64,000 nt of DNA, taken from contig CAXKWD010000007.1 in the NCBI GenBank assembly GCA_964059195.1, positions 56,581,620 to 56,645,619 on the forward strand, read 5' to 3'. The DNA comes from Ectobius pallidus (taxonomy: Eukaryota > Arthropoda > Insecta > Blattodea > Ectobiidae). The notes beneath the pieces are model-generated. The model was not told the origin of the DNA, searched no databases, and was given only the letters and a program-made list of their open reading frames with translations. The stretch's first letter is position 1. Each line of letters starts with the position of its first letter. The position numbers and the translations under genes are program-made. This document shows positions 1-11,984 of this stretch, in pieces.

Positions 1-250
1 AATAAATAAATAAATTTATTATTACAAATCATCTAAACTAAACTCCTAACTAAACTCCGTGGCGCTACATCCCTGAAGGGGCAAGGCCTACCGCCCGACC
101 GCTGCGTCATCTACCATAGGCAGATGGAAGGATTGGTGGCATGTGGTCAGCATGCCGACACCCACGGCCATTAATGGTGGTTTCCATGACCGGAGCCGCT
201 ACTTCTCTATCATGTAGCTCCTCAATTTGAATCACGAGGCTGAATGCCCC
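1..250 (-). repeat. SINE-like interspersed repeat with AATA-type tail
   Basis: Read on the minus strand, a GC-richer body of about 190 bp ends in an A/T tail made of AAT and AAAT units (the first 30 bases of the window). A short GC-rich body with a simple A-rich 3' tail is typical of SINEs. I cannot see a convincing pol III A box; a weak B-box-like word (ATTCAAAT) sits near position 225. The left end may be cut by the window edge. It could also be the 3' end of a LINE. Confidence 0.35.
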
Positions 251-460
251 CTTATTAACAAATCATTTACAAATGTAAATTATAACGCCACCCCAAAAAC
301 ACAAAGCCAAAAAAAACGGTGCAAGCCTTTCGATATCACCTGCCCTTCAGGCATGAAACACGCTCATTCAAGCAAGTTAATTATAAACGTCTTTAGTGAA
401 AAGCGTCATATAATTAAATGAAAAATTATATTGCCAAGACTTGAGAACATAACTTTCAGT

Positions 461-462
<2 letters not shown>

Positions 463-539
<77 letters not shown>

Positions 540-561
540 GTAATAATAATAATAATAATAA
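463..561. repeat. (AAT)n microsatellite
   Basis: About 33 uninterrupted AAT units except for one AGT near 539. The polyasparagine reading frame across it is an artefact of the repeat. Confidence 0.95.
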
Positions 562-1207
562 ATCAGTTCAAATCTTACATTTACTCATAGATTTTCTTAT
601 TTCTCTCCCACAGAATTCAAGCTGACATAATTGACTGACATAGATACTGTAAGAATTCTTCTTTTAAAAGCGTGCTTTATTACAGGTTTTCTTAACTGAA
701 CTTACAATGAGATTTATCACGAGTATAAAAGTGTCTCATCTTCAAGAAATTGTACATTCATTTGCTGAAAGAAGCGTGTAATAATTATATGTAATTGTAT
801 TATTTTACTATTGGCCTACTCTCTTATTAATGCTGTTGTTAATGGTGAGTGACAATAGCAAATAGTGTGGATGTGGCACAGAATAATTAGTTTCTGACAT
901 GCTGTGACGAGGGTCTCTACACAAGGAAGCCGCCGTACCTGTTTGGGGTCTTGACAATGGGAACTGTTTTTTTTCGCTCGCGGAGTTGCCTGAAATAATT
1001 ATCTTGCGAGAACTCCTAAACAGCAGTTTTTCGTGCCGTTGGGCCATAAAACTCCGTGCATGATTCTACATGAACACTTTCTTTGAATGAACTGAATTTA
1101 TTATTTACGTTATGCCTAATCCCTTTCGGCATTTCCAGTTCGTGGCCGTACGGTATTTGAACGTTCTTTTAGAGTAGCTAGTAGTGTAATAAAATGTATG
1201 AATATAC
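562..1207. other. No assignable feature
   Basis: AT-rich sequence. A 79-codon open frame on the minus strand (808-1047) has no recognisable domain. By position it could be intron of the Ldh2-like gene whose exon begins at 1208 on the minus strand, but no second exon of that gene was found here. Confidence 0.4.
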
Positions 1208-1356
1208 CGAGTCTATTAAGTCCATGACTATAATGGCCTTTGTAGTCTGCATCGACGAGAACATTGGCAAGCTGCAGGGCGTGGTCGTCTCGAACTCCCA
1301 GTACAGAGAGTGCCTCTCGTATGAAGCGAGATACCTCCTCTCGTCGCACAACCATG
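1208..1356 (-). CDS. Probable N-terminal exon of an Ldh2-family malate/L-lactate dehydrogenase-like gene
   Basis: The 49-codon frame contains VLVDADYKGHYSHGLNRL, matching the N-terminal signature of the Ldh_2 family of NAD(P)-dependent 2-hydroxyacid oxidoreductases (usual form ADY[RK]GH[FY]SHG[LM]NR). The exon is bounded by consensus splice sites on the minus strand: acceptor TTATCAG before 1356 and donor G|GTATAT after 1208. The split codon after Leu (G|) would be completed by a downstream exon; family members have Glu-Met-Tyr at this point. The first codon after the acceptor is ATG (1353-1355), so this may be the first coding exon. Intact animal members run to about 330-400 residues; the rest must lie outside the window or in unrecognised exons. 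No stop or frameshift is visible, so this is the best candidate host coding sequence in the window. A retained pseudo-exon is the alternative. Confidence 0.62.
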
Positions 1357-1867
1357 CTGATAACTAAATTAATTACACATCTCTTATCACTATTTCTACA
1401 TGCGATGTGCAAACACTAAACAATAGACACTGTTTGGAAAAGTTTAAAATTAAATCATTAAATCCATCATGCGTTTCATGTAATGTGTATTTTTCTAAGT
1501 TTCCGTGCCAGGAGGCACAGCTTCATTATTTTGTCCTGTAATTTTCGTATCAGAATTTAAAAACCTATATGGGATACTGCAAACATTTGTTAGTATTTTC
1601 AGAAAACTTTCCCCGAAGATGGCAGTATTAAGGCCTATATATATTTCTAAATTTTACTGGGTTTTTAAAAAAATAACATTTATCTAACATGCTTTGTGAT
1701 TACATTAATGTAGGCCTATATCCAATGCTGTAGTTGGGTTGACGCGGGGAGACGGCGTCCCCCAAATTGTAAGAATTGTAAAATTAAAAAACTAATAAAT
1801 TGCATTTCCACATACTCGAATCTGATGCGCCATAGAATGTGATGCGCAAGCACCCCAATTTTGAAAC

Positions 1868-1938
<71 letters not shown>
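1868..1938. repeat. (AAT)n microsatellite
   Basis: About 23 AAT units. The polyleucine minus-strand frame across it is spurious. Confidence 0.95.
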
Positions 1939-2155
1939 TCAAAGTTTGTTGGCGAATGGAATACACATCAATTTTAGGAAATTTTGTTTTATTTTAGATA
2001 TTTCATTTGATATTTTATCTTAGTACGAGGGAAGTCAATAAGTATCCGCACTTTTGTTTAACCTTTTGTAGGCTATGAGAGAAGTAATTGCCATAATTAC
2101 AAAGGTATTAGCCTGCTAGGAGTGCGCTATAAAATCATGCTAAACTACTAACCAG
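1939..2155. other. No assignable feature (1357-2155 apart from the microsatellite)
   Basis: AT-rich sequence without a recognisable domain. The word 'gagggaagtcaataagtatccgc' region near 2029-2050 resembles a mariner-type terminus, but no partner end was found. Confidence 0.25.
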
Positions 2156-2371
2156 ACGCTAAAATAACAGAGGCTTTATTACTAAATGAACAACATGGAT
2201 TTAGGAAAGGAAGATCGACAATAGATTGTGTATATACTATAAATCAGCTAATTGAAAAAAAAAACGAAAGAGTATAATTTGGAAACGTATACGCTATTTG
2301 TAGATTATGAAAAGGCCTTTGATAAAATAAACAGAGCAAAATTGTGGGAAGTAATGTCTATATTAACTAAA
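2156..2371 (+). mobile_element. LINE reverse transcriptase fragment (decayed)
   Basis: Translation across two frames gives the RT palm region: EQHGFRKGRSTIDC, then after a frameshift in an A-rich run near 2265, LFVDYEKAFDKINR. These are the conserved QxGFRxGRST and F-D-x-x-KAFD motifs of non-LTR retrotransposon RT. Only about 70 residues remain and a stop (TAG) follows. This fragment is on the opposite strand to the LINE fragment at 4695-5118, so the two are not one simple copy. Confidence 0.75.
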
Positions 2372-2437
2372 TAGGAAATATGTAATTTATTACAAATTAC
2401 TAATTAGCCATTAATATTGATTCATAAAAGTCTTGAC

Positions 2438-2761
2438 CTCCTTGCTCCCGTTGGCAAGATGGCATCATATCTCAGTAATTTCTCTTCCTCCTGAGCAATG
2501 ATCTCATCGAAGATGTCCTCTTCGTCGTCGCACTCAATGTCCGTGTCTTCCTCGTTGATGCCTGTCTCAGGATAATTCTCGCAAGATGATGTCGGAGCAC
2601 CGGAGTCCTGCTTGTTTGCAGCTGCAAGCCCTGGTTCTACACGCTGTCGTGCACTTGCATTGTATCATATGCAGCAACTTTTCTGGAGCTTTTCTGGGGC
2701 CATGGTCATTGTTATAGGGATCAGCCCTCGTTTCAATAAACTGACAGTGTTCACATTTCAT
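2438..2761 (-). pseudogene. Decayed cysteine-rich (CXC-like) C-terminal reading frame
   Basis: The minus-strand frame carries a dense cysteine motif, CKCTTACRTRACSCKQAGLRCS, of the CxCx4CxxxxCxC type seen at the C-terminus of many repeat-encoded arthropod proteins and reminiscent of CXC/tesmin zinc-binding motifs. After the cysteine cluster the frame stops; a single shift restores an acidic tail (INEEDTDIECDDEEDIFDE) ending in TGA near 2438. The motif, the acidic tail and the frameshift suggest a mobile-element relic rather than a host gene. I do not recognise the exact family. Confidence 0.5.
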
Positions 2762-2939
2762 GTGAATAATTATTTTTCACGTAATTTTTCTCACTCATTT
2801 GCTTGCATAATCTTTATTCTAGTTCACGATTTTGTTACGCAATTGCGGTTTGACTAGTATCTATTTTTGTTGGAGGCACACGAGTTGGTGATTCCGCCTG
2901 GAATATTCCAGAGGTAAGGGTCCATGTATTACTAACTGT

Positions 2940-4425
2940 TCACCCACCCCCCTGTACCCTTCCTCTTGATGGCGCGAAGTAATACAATAAAGAAAGAAAT
3001 AATAAGAGAAATAAATAAACAAAAATATCTTAGCTTTACAAGTAATTTAAAAAATCCTACATCGGACTACATTTAAGAAAATCTGATGTGAAAGTCACAT
3101 AACTTCCTCTGCCCAAATAAAAGTTTGCAGCATTTACGCTAATTATGCTATAAATATCTTATAGTCCCTTCTTTGAATGTTGCGACTAAAAACGCAGGCT
3201 ATGGGGAAAAAAAAACAAGTGACTGCAAACGTTTATTGAACTTTCCGCTGTTAAGAATAATTTCCGAAATTTATCAAATATTCCCCTCAGATATTTCTTT
3301 ACTGTAAGCAGGGCCAACAGTACATTTGTCTCACTTCACATGCTTATATAGAAAAAATGCCTTAAATATCCGCGTATTGAGTTGTTCACCAGGCAAGTTG
3401 GTAGGTTATAACCACCCTTCAGATAATTTTTTGAAATGGTATAAGCAATCCATGTACAAAATTTAAAGGAAATTGTTAGAGCCGTTTATGAGAAAATAGC
3501 AAAAAACAAAATATTCTTCACGTAAAGTCCCCTTAAATATAAGAGAATGTTATCGCCAATCTTCACAGCCTCAGAAGGTACCTAACCCAAATACAATATT
3601 TTGTTTTCGTACGATTTACAAGAAGCTGTATTGCAAAAGCACGTATTCACAGTGGGTTGCTTATAACTACCCTTCAGAGAATTTGTTCGAAAAAATGTTT
3701 CAAATAAAAGTTTTATCTCTTGGTACAAGCAATCCATGCGCAAAATTAAAAGAAAATCGTTAGAGCCGTTTTCGAGAAAATCGCGAAAAACGAAAATTTC
3801 TTCATGTAAAGTCTCCTTAAAAATAAGGGAAATTTGTCGCCAATCTTCGAATCACATCTTCAGAAGGTACCTAACCCAAATACAATATTTTGTTTTCGTA
3901 CGATTTACAAGAAGCCGTATTGCAAAAAGGACGTATTCACAGTTGGTTGCTTATAACTACCCTTCAGAGAATTTGTTCGAAAAAATGCTTCAAATAAAAG
4001 TTTTAGCTCTTGGTACAAGCAATACATGCGCAAAATTTAAAGAAAATCGTTAGAGCTGTTTTCGTGAAAATCGCGAGAAACGAAAATTTCTTCATGTAAA
4101 GTCCCCTTAAAAATAAGGGAAATTTGTCGCCAAACTACGAATCACATCTTCGGAAGGTACCTGACCCAAATACGAAATTTTGTTTTCATACGATTCTCCG
4201 TTTCGGAGCTAGCCTGTTCACAAACTTCCACACAGACAGACAGACACACACACACATACACACAGATATGTTTCCAAAAATAGTATTTTTGGATTCAGGG
4301 GGCCTTGAAACGTGTACATATGCTAAAAACTCAACTTCGAATTTTGGGGTCGAAAACAATACTTCCTCTACCTATAGTACCTATGGTACGGGCAGAGGAA
4401 GTAATAATGAATAATAATAAAGATC
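2940..4425 (+). repeat. Degenerate ~290-bp tandem repeat with (CA)n/(CAGA) tail
   Basis: A unit beginning near 'cccttcagagaattt' occurs at 3416 (diverged), 3671 and 3961, so the period of the two best copies is 290 bp. Each unit contains 'ggtacaagcaat', 'cgttagagccgttttcgag' and 'aaggtacctaacccaaatac'. The last unit runs into an acacagacagacaca/CA microsatellite (about 4227-4266) followed by a unique tail to about 4410. Tandem units ending in a CAGACAGACA tract followed by unique tail recall non-autonomous arthropod elements. The short open frames across it are not supported. 2762-2940 holds nothing recognisable. Confidence 0.6.
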
Positions 4426-4694
4426 CGAATTTAAACGGAATTTAAGAAACTTCGTCACATCTGTGACCATTATTTTAATTAGTACATATTAAGCTTTAGA
4501 TAGGCCTAGCGTATACCGCAAAAGAATTAACTCTTGGCAATGGATGATGACGAGAGATTCTGCATTATAAGCATCATGTACTTAAATCCACAAATGTACC
4601 AGAAGATGTTTTCTATGAAGTTTTATACGTAAAATTCAATTGTACAAATTAGTTTTCCCCTGAATTGTTCTTAGCACCTTCATTACACATGTGC

Positions 4695-5118
4695 TTAATA
4701 TCTGTTAATTTTGTTTGTCTCTGCTCTCGTTTCTGCTGCATATGTTAAGATTGGTCTTAATATTGTTTTATAAATGCGCACTTTACTGTCTATCGCCATG
4801 TACTTGTTTCTCCAAATTATATATTTCATACAACCTGATATCTGCATTGCTCTGTCGGCTTGTTTCTTTACTTCATGAAATAGATTTCTAGTGTTTGTTA
4901 TCAGAGTTCCTAGGAAGTTAAATTCTGAAACTTGTTCAATTATTTTTGTTTCCACTTCTAACTTGCATCTTAATGATTCTCTCGATACTGTTAGGCAGTT
5001 AGCTTTTTGTGTATTTATTTCCATATTGTATTCTTTTTTGCTGTTGTATTGAAACGATGTAATAGCCTTGAACCGTGAATAAGGTTCATAAGCCTGGTGT
5101 GCAGAGATTTGCATATTG
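4695..5118 (-). mobile_element. LINE RT/C-terminal fragment (cockroach-type), 5'-truncated
   Basis: The minus-strand frame reads through the post-catalytic RT and thumb regions: YNMEINTQKANCL, VSEFNFLGTLITN, WRNKYMAIDSKVRIYKTILRPILTYAAETR. This is the usual order ending in the P-x-L-x-Y-x-x-E-x-R block. The fragment starts immediately after the position of the catalytic YADD box, which reads NNMQIS here, so the catalytic aspartates are lost or altered. The break near 5118 coincides with the start of a GC-rich, LTR-like segment, so the LINE was probably interrupted by the element that begins there. 4425-4694 shows nothing else. Confidence 0.8.
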
Positions 5119-7123
5119 TTCCGCGCGCGCAAGCTTCTCGCAAGAGGTCGCGCAGAGTTATTTTCCGGCGTAACTAGCGCCGCTGATCTTGTCTAGCTTA
5201 GGGGGTGTTTCCCGTAAGCTTGGATCATTCTGTTCTTGCCTTCAGCTCAGAGATGAGATCCTGATCGTCCGCCGTGATTATGATGGTTGAACGACCGACC
5301 TGGTCGTCTGGTTGTTGAGCACTCGGCATGTTGAGTTACTGAGTAATGTTGTTCAGTGGGCAGTTGCCGAAGAGATTTGGTTTTCAGGTGAGCTATAGTT
5401 TTATATATATATATATGTATATATATTGATCTTATTAATGTTTTCTGTTTTGTAAATTTAAATTCAGTGCTTACCTGTTTTCGGATATCAAAATTCTGTT
5501 CTGACTTCGTGTTTAGTTTTGATGTTCTTTCGGGGGATTTAGAATTCTGGTTTTGGCTTTTGAAATTCTGTCTGCTGTTTGGGGTTTATCTATATATTTT
5601 CTTGGGTGGGTTTAAAATTCAGTCAAATGCAGTTCAGGGTTGGTTTAAGTTTTTGCTGGTGCTTGCAACTATTCTGCTCGCGGATAATCTTGGGAATTTC
5701 CGTCTTATTTTCGCAATGTAAAGATCTACACACTAGGCCTACGATTTTTGGAGCCCTAGTTAATAATATGATGTTGAAACTTACAGTTTGTTCTGGTAAT
5801 TTATTTTAATGAAAGTTATATCTATATGCCATACATTCTATTTATACAATAAATTGTTTGAAAGCTGAAATTATATTTACCGCGACTCCCTTTTCTCTCC
5901 TTCATGTGTGACACCAGACCGATGCAGACATTTTTCTATTTTTATGCTTTATTTTAATTACAAGCTCAGTCGTGAAAAACTAAATTTTGAAAATTTGGAG
6001 AATCCTAACGATCGATGGACCTGGGGTGCTGTGCGTCTTGCCAAGGGGCGGCGCATGCGTGGTACTGCAGAGCGTAGTTGTTTAGGATTTTTTATTTCCA
6101 TTTTTCAAAATTTTTTACGCTCTGCTTGTTCGTGTTTCATTCAGTAAATTTATTTGTAATCAGATTAACAGTTTCAGTATTATTCATACTATAGCTTTTG
6201 TATGCATTTCTTTTTCACTATATTACGTCCTACTATGAAGTTTTGTGGGACATGCTCTTTGCTCGGATTTGTTCCGTAGTTCAGCATTTTCTATTTTTAA
6301 AGCGCTTCGTCATTAGTAGTGTTTATCACTTGACGTTAGAGCAAAAGTTCAATTTGTCTTCGGCCAAACCAGTCTTGCTTAGATTTCATGTGGAATTTTG
6401 TTTGAGATTAAGCGAAGTATTGACATTTCTATGCTCCCAAATAATTACTGTCCCGGAAAAGAGAAAATTGATCTGCAATGTAATTATGAATTACATTTGA
6501 ATAATTTGAATGGAATTTATGATATTTTGCATTCAAGCGTATTTTGCTAAATGCGATAGCCATGGAATAGGGGCCATTTATTGCCATTTTTGTGTCTTTA
6601 TGTGAAGTTCAGCATTTGAAATTCGCTTCCTGATAACTGCATTTAACAGTTTAAATGAAACTAGTAAGTTTATGAGACTTTTCTAGACTTATTATTAATT
6701 AATGAATAATTTTATTTTGGGAAAATATTAACCTGACCTGGAAGTTAATTAGGCAAATATGAATGCTAAATTACAATTTTCAAGCATATAACTTTTGGCA
6801 CTTGCTTAATTATCGTCTTGTTAGCATTTTGACCCATTTTTGGTATAGGTTTTCACTCTTTTGTAAAGATTTCATGATAAACATAGTCTTGACGATTTTT
6901 GGTAAGCGTTGAAATTTTGGGGTTTTTAACCTAACGCTCCATATTTTGTCTGTTCTTCGGCGTAATTGTGAAACTATTTGTAAATTTTAGATTTCAATTT
7001 TCCAAATTAAAGTATATTTGTGAATTGATATTTATTTAATTGAACTTTCGAAATACATAATAATAAATTATTGGATATTACTTCTTATAAATTTTTTCCG
7101 GTTTGAAATATTTCTAATCTAAC
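5119..7123 (+). other. Putative 5' LTR and leader of the outer gypsy-like element
   Basis: The segment begins with a GC-rich block (5119-5390) containing a splice-donor-like CAG|GTGAGC near 5386, then a TA-rich tract (5402-5427) and a polyadenylation signal AATAAA at 5848-5853. A pyrimidine-rich stretch near 5887-5900 could mark the LTR end. No tRNA primer-binding site is convincing. The long AT-rich leader before the gag ATG at 7124 contains only short open frames without recognisable domains. A palindromic GCGCATGCG word lies near 6051. Confidence 0.35.
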
Positions 7124-7977
7124 ATGGAAACCAGAGTTAATGTACCAATTGAATTTATGCTGAAAGCAGATATTGTATATGAACTTAAACTACGTGGAGT
7201 TGAAATTCATCCCAATGACTCAGTTCAGGACCTAACAAGTTATTAAGAGAAACTTTTTCATCTCCGGTTCATATTCGGAAATGTTCTGATATTACACCAC
7301 AGTCTCTGTCAAATAAATTGGAAGAAATTTTGGAACAATTTAGCTAGTTGCAAACTTGCAATCGGAGTCCACTTTGTCTCCGAAACAAATTCGTCGGTTA
7401 TTGGCAAAACTAGACCAAATTTCGAATAGAATTTTCGATTTGTCAGGATTAGCTATGTCTGAGGAGTGTGTGCATTCCCTTGCCGCCCTTAAGGAAGAAA
7501 TTGTCAAATATAAAGGAAAATTAAAAACCAGATACTGGGAGTTTATCTGCTTTTGTTCATTTGGCTATTATTTCAGATAGTTTAAGGGAAACGGAACTAG
7601 ATTCTTCGAACCCCTTTATTGAAAATGTGTCGCATCCAGTTAGCGGAGTGCCCCCTCAGCCGTCTGCGCAACATAATCATTTTCTTGGTGACTCGACTCG
7701 TGAGTTTTCTAGACTTCCTCATCCCTTGAGCAAAGTTTTAGAGGGTCTGGATAAACATAACGATTATCTGGAGGCGGTTGTAAATTTTCTACTCTATTCG
7801 CTTGAACTTCGCAACCAAGTTAAGATATTTAGCTTTAACCATGTTCAGATTTTGGCTATATTGGGTACGCGTTTACAGGGCAATTTAAGAATTCTGGCTC
7901 AAAGGGCAATTCAAGAAAAATATGATTTGGCCCAATTTCAGAACTCCTTGTTAAATTTCTATTTTTCATCAAGTGCT
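7124..7977 (+). pseudogene. Gag, 5' part, of the outer gypsy-like element (frameshifted)
   Basis: ATG at 7124 opens a frame reading EFMLKADIVYELKLRGVE, the N-terminal pattern of insect gypsy-type Gag proteins (…KAD-x-x-YEL-x-x-RG-x-x…). It stops at about 7246; a one-base shift restores LRETFSSPVHIRKCSDI, which meets a TAG near 7347. Further shifts lead into a frame that runs from about 7561 to the nested LTR at 7978 and contains the capsid-like stretch LRILAQRAIQEKYDLAQFQ. The frame is cut at codon 7975-7977 (GCT), which is also the last codon of the target-site duplication. The protein is non-functional. Continuation is at 24962. Confidence 0.7.
7974..7977. other. Target-site duplication TGCT (left copy; right copy 24958-24961)
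   Basis: TGCT directly precedes TGTTGT... at 7978 and directly follows the far LTR end ...CATAATA at 24957. A 4-bp TSD is usual for Ty3/gypsy-type integrases. Removing the insertion plus one copy restores the gag frame on both sides. Confidence 0.8.
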
Positions 7978-8955
7978 TGTTGTGCCCCATCGAAGTTGCG
8001 GTAACACTACACATGTCAGGATTGGCTTTAAGCCTTTAGGAAATGGATAGGCACTGCTGTGGATAATATAGGATAATATGCAATGTGATTAATTAGTTCC
8101 ATGCACCATTAAATAATAATCATAAATACTAAAAATATAAATATTAATTTATTTTAAATTAATATAATGAAAATTATCTAAAAAAAATGGTCTTTGATTC
8201 TACATAAATTATATATCTCTTTACTTCAAAAATTTGACTTGCAAATTCTTAACTGTGTAATTTGGTATAAATTCTTAAAACTTTACTTTTCTAATAAAAC
8301 GTGTTATAACATCTTCTTATTTCTTTTGAAATATACTACTGAAATTATCTTTATCCTTTACTGAAATAAATGTTTAAACTTACAGTTTATTCTTGACAGA
8401 AATTCCAGCGTCATCATTTTGATCTGCAGGATTACTTCATAGCGGTGGAAAGCTGAGCAACAAGAGAGCTTTTTGCGGCATAATCTTTCTACATGACGCT
8501 AGTACCCGAAAAACCTACCGTCAGTATATCGCGGGAGATTTGATAATTATGCGTCTATTTCGGTACTTAAGTCGTTATTAAAATAAAACTTTCATTAAAC
8601 ACTCTGTGATTTAATGTATACTTCGGTAAACTAAATGCAAAACAGTATTATACAGAGTTCGACAATAATCGTGAATATTCGATATTATTCCGAGATTTTA
8701 ACCAATAAAATACATTTCAGAATTATGCAAATATTGCTATTCACACACACTGTGTGTTAAAAGGAATGTCGACTCAGCAACCTTGAAGAGCAGATGAACT
8801 GAAGTTAATGTGCTGACATATACACATTCTTATTCTCTTGACATTTCCTGCTGTCTGCTTCAATATAGCCTTTCTTCATATGGTAACTTAAATTATCAAA
8901 ATAATAAATATATTTTTATTTCGTTCATTAGGACCTAACGTTCTGGCACATAACA
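7978..8955 (-). repeat. LTR of the LARD-like element (3' LTR on minus strand), 978 bp
   Basis: Begins TGTTGT and ends ATAACA, giving inverted TGTT...AACA termini. It is nearly identical to 16198-17111 plus 24865-24957. Visible differences include tggtct/ggtat near 8188 and absence of the 16 bp 'aatgcaagcccttaaa' found in the other copy. Confidence 0.88.
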
Positions 8956-8976
8956 CAGCCCTCATCTCTCAAAAAA
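8956..8976 (-). promoter_or_regulatory. Candidate polypurine tract of the LARD-like element
   Basis: On the minus strand TTTTTTGAGAGATGAGGGCT immediately precedes the 3' LTR. A purine run next to the 3' LTR is where second-strand priming occurs in LTR retrotransposons. Confidence 0.45.
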
Positions 8977-11941
8977 GGCGATTACTATCAATATAGTACG
9001 CGCTTTTCAATTTGTTTTCATCCCTCCTGCTGGGTAGGCCCGAAAATGTATAGGGTAGCTTGCGAAAGACTTATCTTTTCGCTTGGAGCCCCCTCTATTA
9101 GTTCATTCACAGGTCTAAAGAGAGTCCATTCTCGACACTGACCTATTGCCTACTACCCTCAGGGTAAGGTGATTTCCTTCACTCCTAGGAGACGGGTTAA
9201 TGTTGAGCCAGAATGAAATGATCCTTCCATTAATATTTCAATACTAATTAATAATAATCATTGATCACAAGTTACCATAAGAGATACAGCTCTCAAACTA
9301 TTCAAATAAAAAATGATATTACTTGTCAAACAAAACTCTATAACATAAAATTTATATTTGTTAATCTCGTCAGCATAACTTTTCCCACACAAAAAAATTT
9401 AAATATAACTTATCATAAAATTATATAAATGCTTTCAAAAATTAATTTTTCATTAATTAATAAGTTGCTCAACTTTCCATTCAGCCGTTTTTAATAAAAT
9501 CTAAATTAATTATTTCAAAATACTTTTAAATGCTAATTAACTTTCCTAATTTTCCAAAAAATTCCTATAATAATGTCTTTTGTTTATGCTTTATGTCTTC
9601 CTTTAACGACTTAAAAAAAGGCTCTGTTGATTCCTTTACGACTTTGGTCGGTCGAAGGTCTCGGTGGTCATTATAGGTAGGGTCCTTCACCCTAGCCGGA
9701 GTTTCATTCTGTCCTAAAGAAGCTTGTGTACTGGAGGTACTGATTTTGATCTTCAGAGACACTCCAGTGGATAACCTATTTTAACACAATAATAACCAAT
9801 TTTACAAAACAATAACATTTTCTGACACCAAAAAAAATTACTTTTTATTCTTTTCTCTTGAATTTTACTTTACCCTCCCAAAAATTTTTATTGACTTAAA
9901 AAATAATATTGCGGTGCAATCAAATTCAAAATTGATTAAATTTATATTAATTTAAAATTTTATCAAATTATTAACAATGATTAACAATAAAATTCTTTTA
10001 AACTATTACTTTATAAATTATCAAAATAATATTTTTTCATTTCTTATGTACTTTTATTCTTCAAAAAACCATGGATGATGAAGTCATCCGTAAATAATCT
10101 TGTTAAAAAAAATTAAATAATCTGCAATAAAATAATTTTAAAATTACAAATTAATATATTTAACATTCTCTCAAGTTCTTAACAAAATTTACTTTAACAA
10201 AAAATTTCACATTTTACCATTGGGTATTGTATACCCAACCGGTTTTCATCCTGTCATACGGAACTTGTTGAAACTCAACGTTGATCACATCAAAAAATCC
10301 TTTAAAAGTCGGGTCTCTGGTCCATTTAACGAAACTGCTGGGTGCTGTAAACTGCAATGCTGAAAATACAAAAACAATCTACGGGACATAGGGATTTGGA
10401 TATCACCTAAGGATGTTTCTTTTGTCTAGGGACGCGTATATCCGTCATAATGACGTGATATAAAATTACTCTCACACATTCTCACAATCGAACTAACCAT
10501 GGACGAGTTTCTATCTAGTAACGATTTCACTTAATTCAATTTAAAATATCGCATCATGTCAACGATCAACAATAATGTTTCTTTTCTTTCCTTTTTTTTT
10601 ACTATAACATTCTCTGTGCAAATAATTAAAATATTGTATTCCCTTTTATTTTCTAATTACAGTATTTTTCTCGCAATAATAAATGCCTCTTATATTTGCC
10701 TATTATTATTAATAACTATTTCATTTCACAAAATTGCTTGATTCGAATTTTAAATAATTTTATAATATTAATTACTGATTTAAACGAATAAACTGTTTAC
10801 TACTTATCTTTAAATAATCAATAATAAATGAAGGAAAAATGTATCTGAAACACTGTAAACAAAAATGTCAAAAATACCTTGTGCTGACCTGCAGCAAATG
10901 TTCAAAACCATGATAATACTCAGAACGAAAATTTAAAATTACGTGCATTTGGCATACGTATGCTCACTTCACGTATTATTATGTAAATAACTCCAATATT
11001 TAAAACACACAATTTGTTTTTCCAATTACTTTTCAAATTTAAATCCTTCCAACCTTATTGGTTCCGAATTATTTTACCATTTATACATTTTACCAAATTT
11101 AATTGTATTACATTTGTTAAATCCTTTTAAATTACATAAATTGTTTCAATTTTCTTTCACAACCCTCAATATCTATAAACCAAACGAAATTTGTTTATAT
11201 TGCAACGAATAATTTAAACTCATTTTGTTCTACTAAATTAATCTGAGTGTAATATACTTCACTATATTTCTGTAAAAATCAGTTTCATTTTCTGAATGCT
11301 AATTCTAATGCATTACTTCATTTTAAAAATTCTGTTCTCATTAAAACAATGTAGGCCTACTCATTAAGTTATTCAAATTTATATATCGCTTTTTAACTCA
11401 ATTACTGTTTCCTTAATTTTTCATTAAAAGCTTCATGTTTCCATACCAAAATCCGTAAATTCTGTCCGTTTATCTCCTAATATAGGTGTCTCGCTTTCAA
11501 GCTTTCTCCCAAAATACTAATTCTTGTTTAGATTGAGGCCGTCCTGAGACGAAAATTCAGTTAACAGGTTCAGTGCTGCTACTATGAATTTTATCCCTGC
11601 AACTAAACATATAAACTAACTTAAATAAGTTCGTATTTCGGTTTATCGTTAAACTCCTGGTTAAGATTCAATTATCTGACTTCCCATTAAATTATGTAAT
11701 TTTTGCCCTTGGTTTACTTTGATTGGTCTATGACAACTCCTTTTAATTCATTTGCTTCTTGTCGTATGGCACTAACTATATCTACGGGTGAGTCTTTTAT
11801 CCTCCCTAATCGTCATTAGGGACAAATCATCGCAGGGGCTTTACTCCCTCCCTGGATACTCAACGAGATACTTGAACTGTACTTTATGATTCCTTCTTTT
11901 GGAAACCTGGGCTAGCCTCTCGAGCAGTACTACTCTTATTA

Positions 11942-11984
11942 ATCATCATCATCATCATCATCTTCATCATTATCATCATTATTA
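11942..11984. repeat. (CAT)n microsatellite, imperfect
   Basis: About 14 CAT/CTT/TAT units inside the LARD-like interior. Confidence 0.85.

Noticed and set aside
431..625. Polyasparagine open frame
   Set aside because: Translation of an AAT microsatellite; no flanking coding signal.
1784..1966. Polyleucine open frame (minus)
   Set aside because: Reverse translation of the AAT microsatellite at 1868-1938.
5467..6500. Series of 76-100 codon plus-strand frames
   Set aside because: Overlapping, composition-driven frames in the LTR/leader region without domains.
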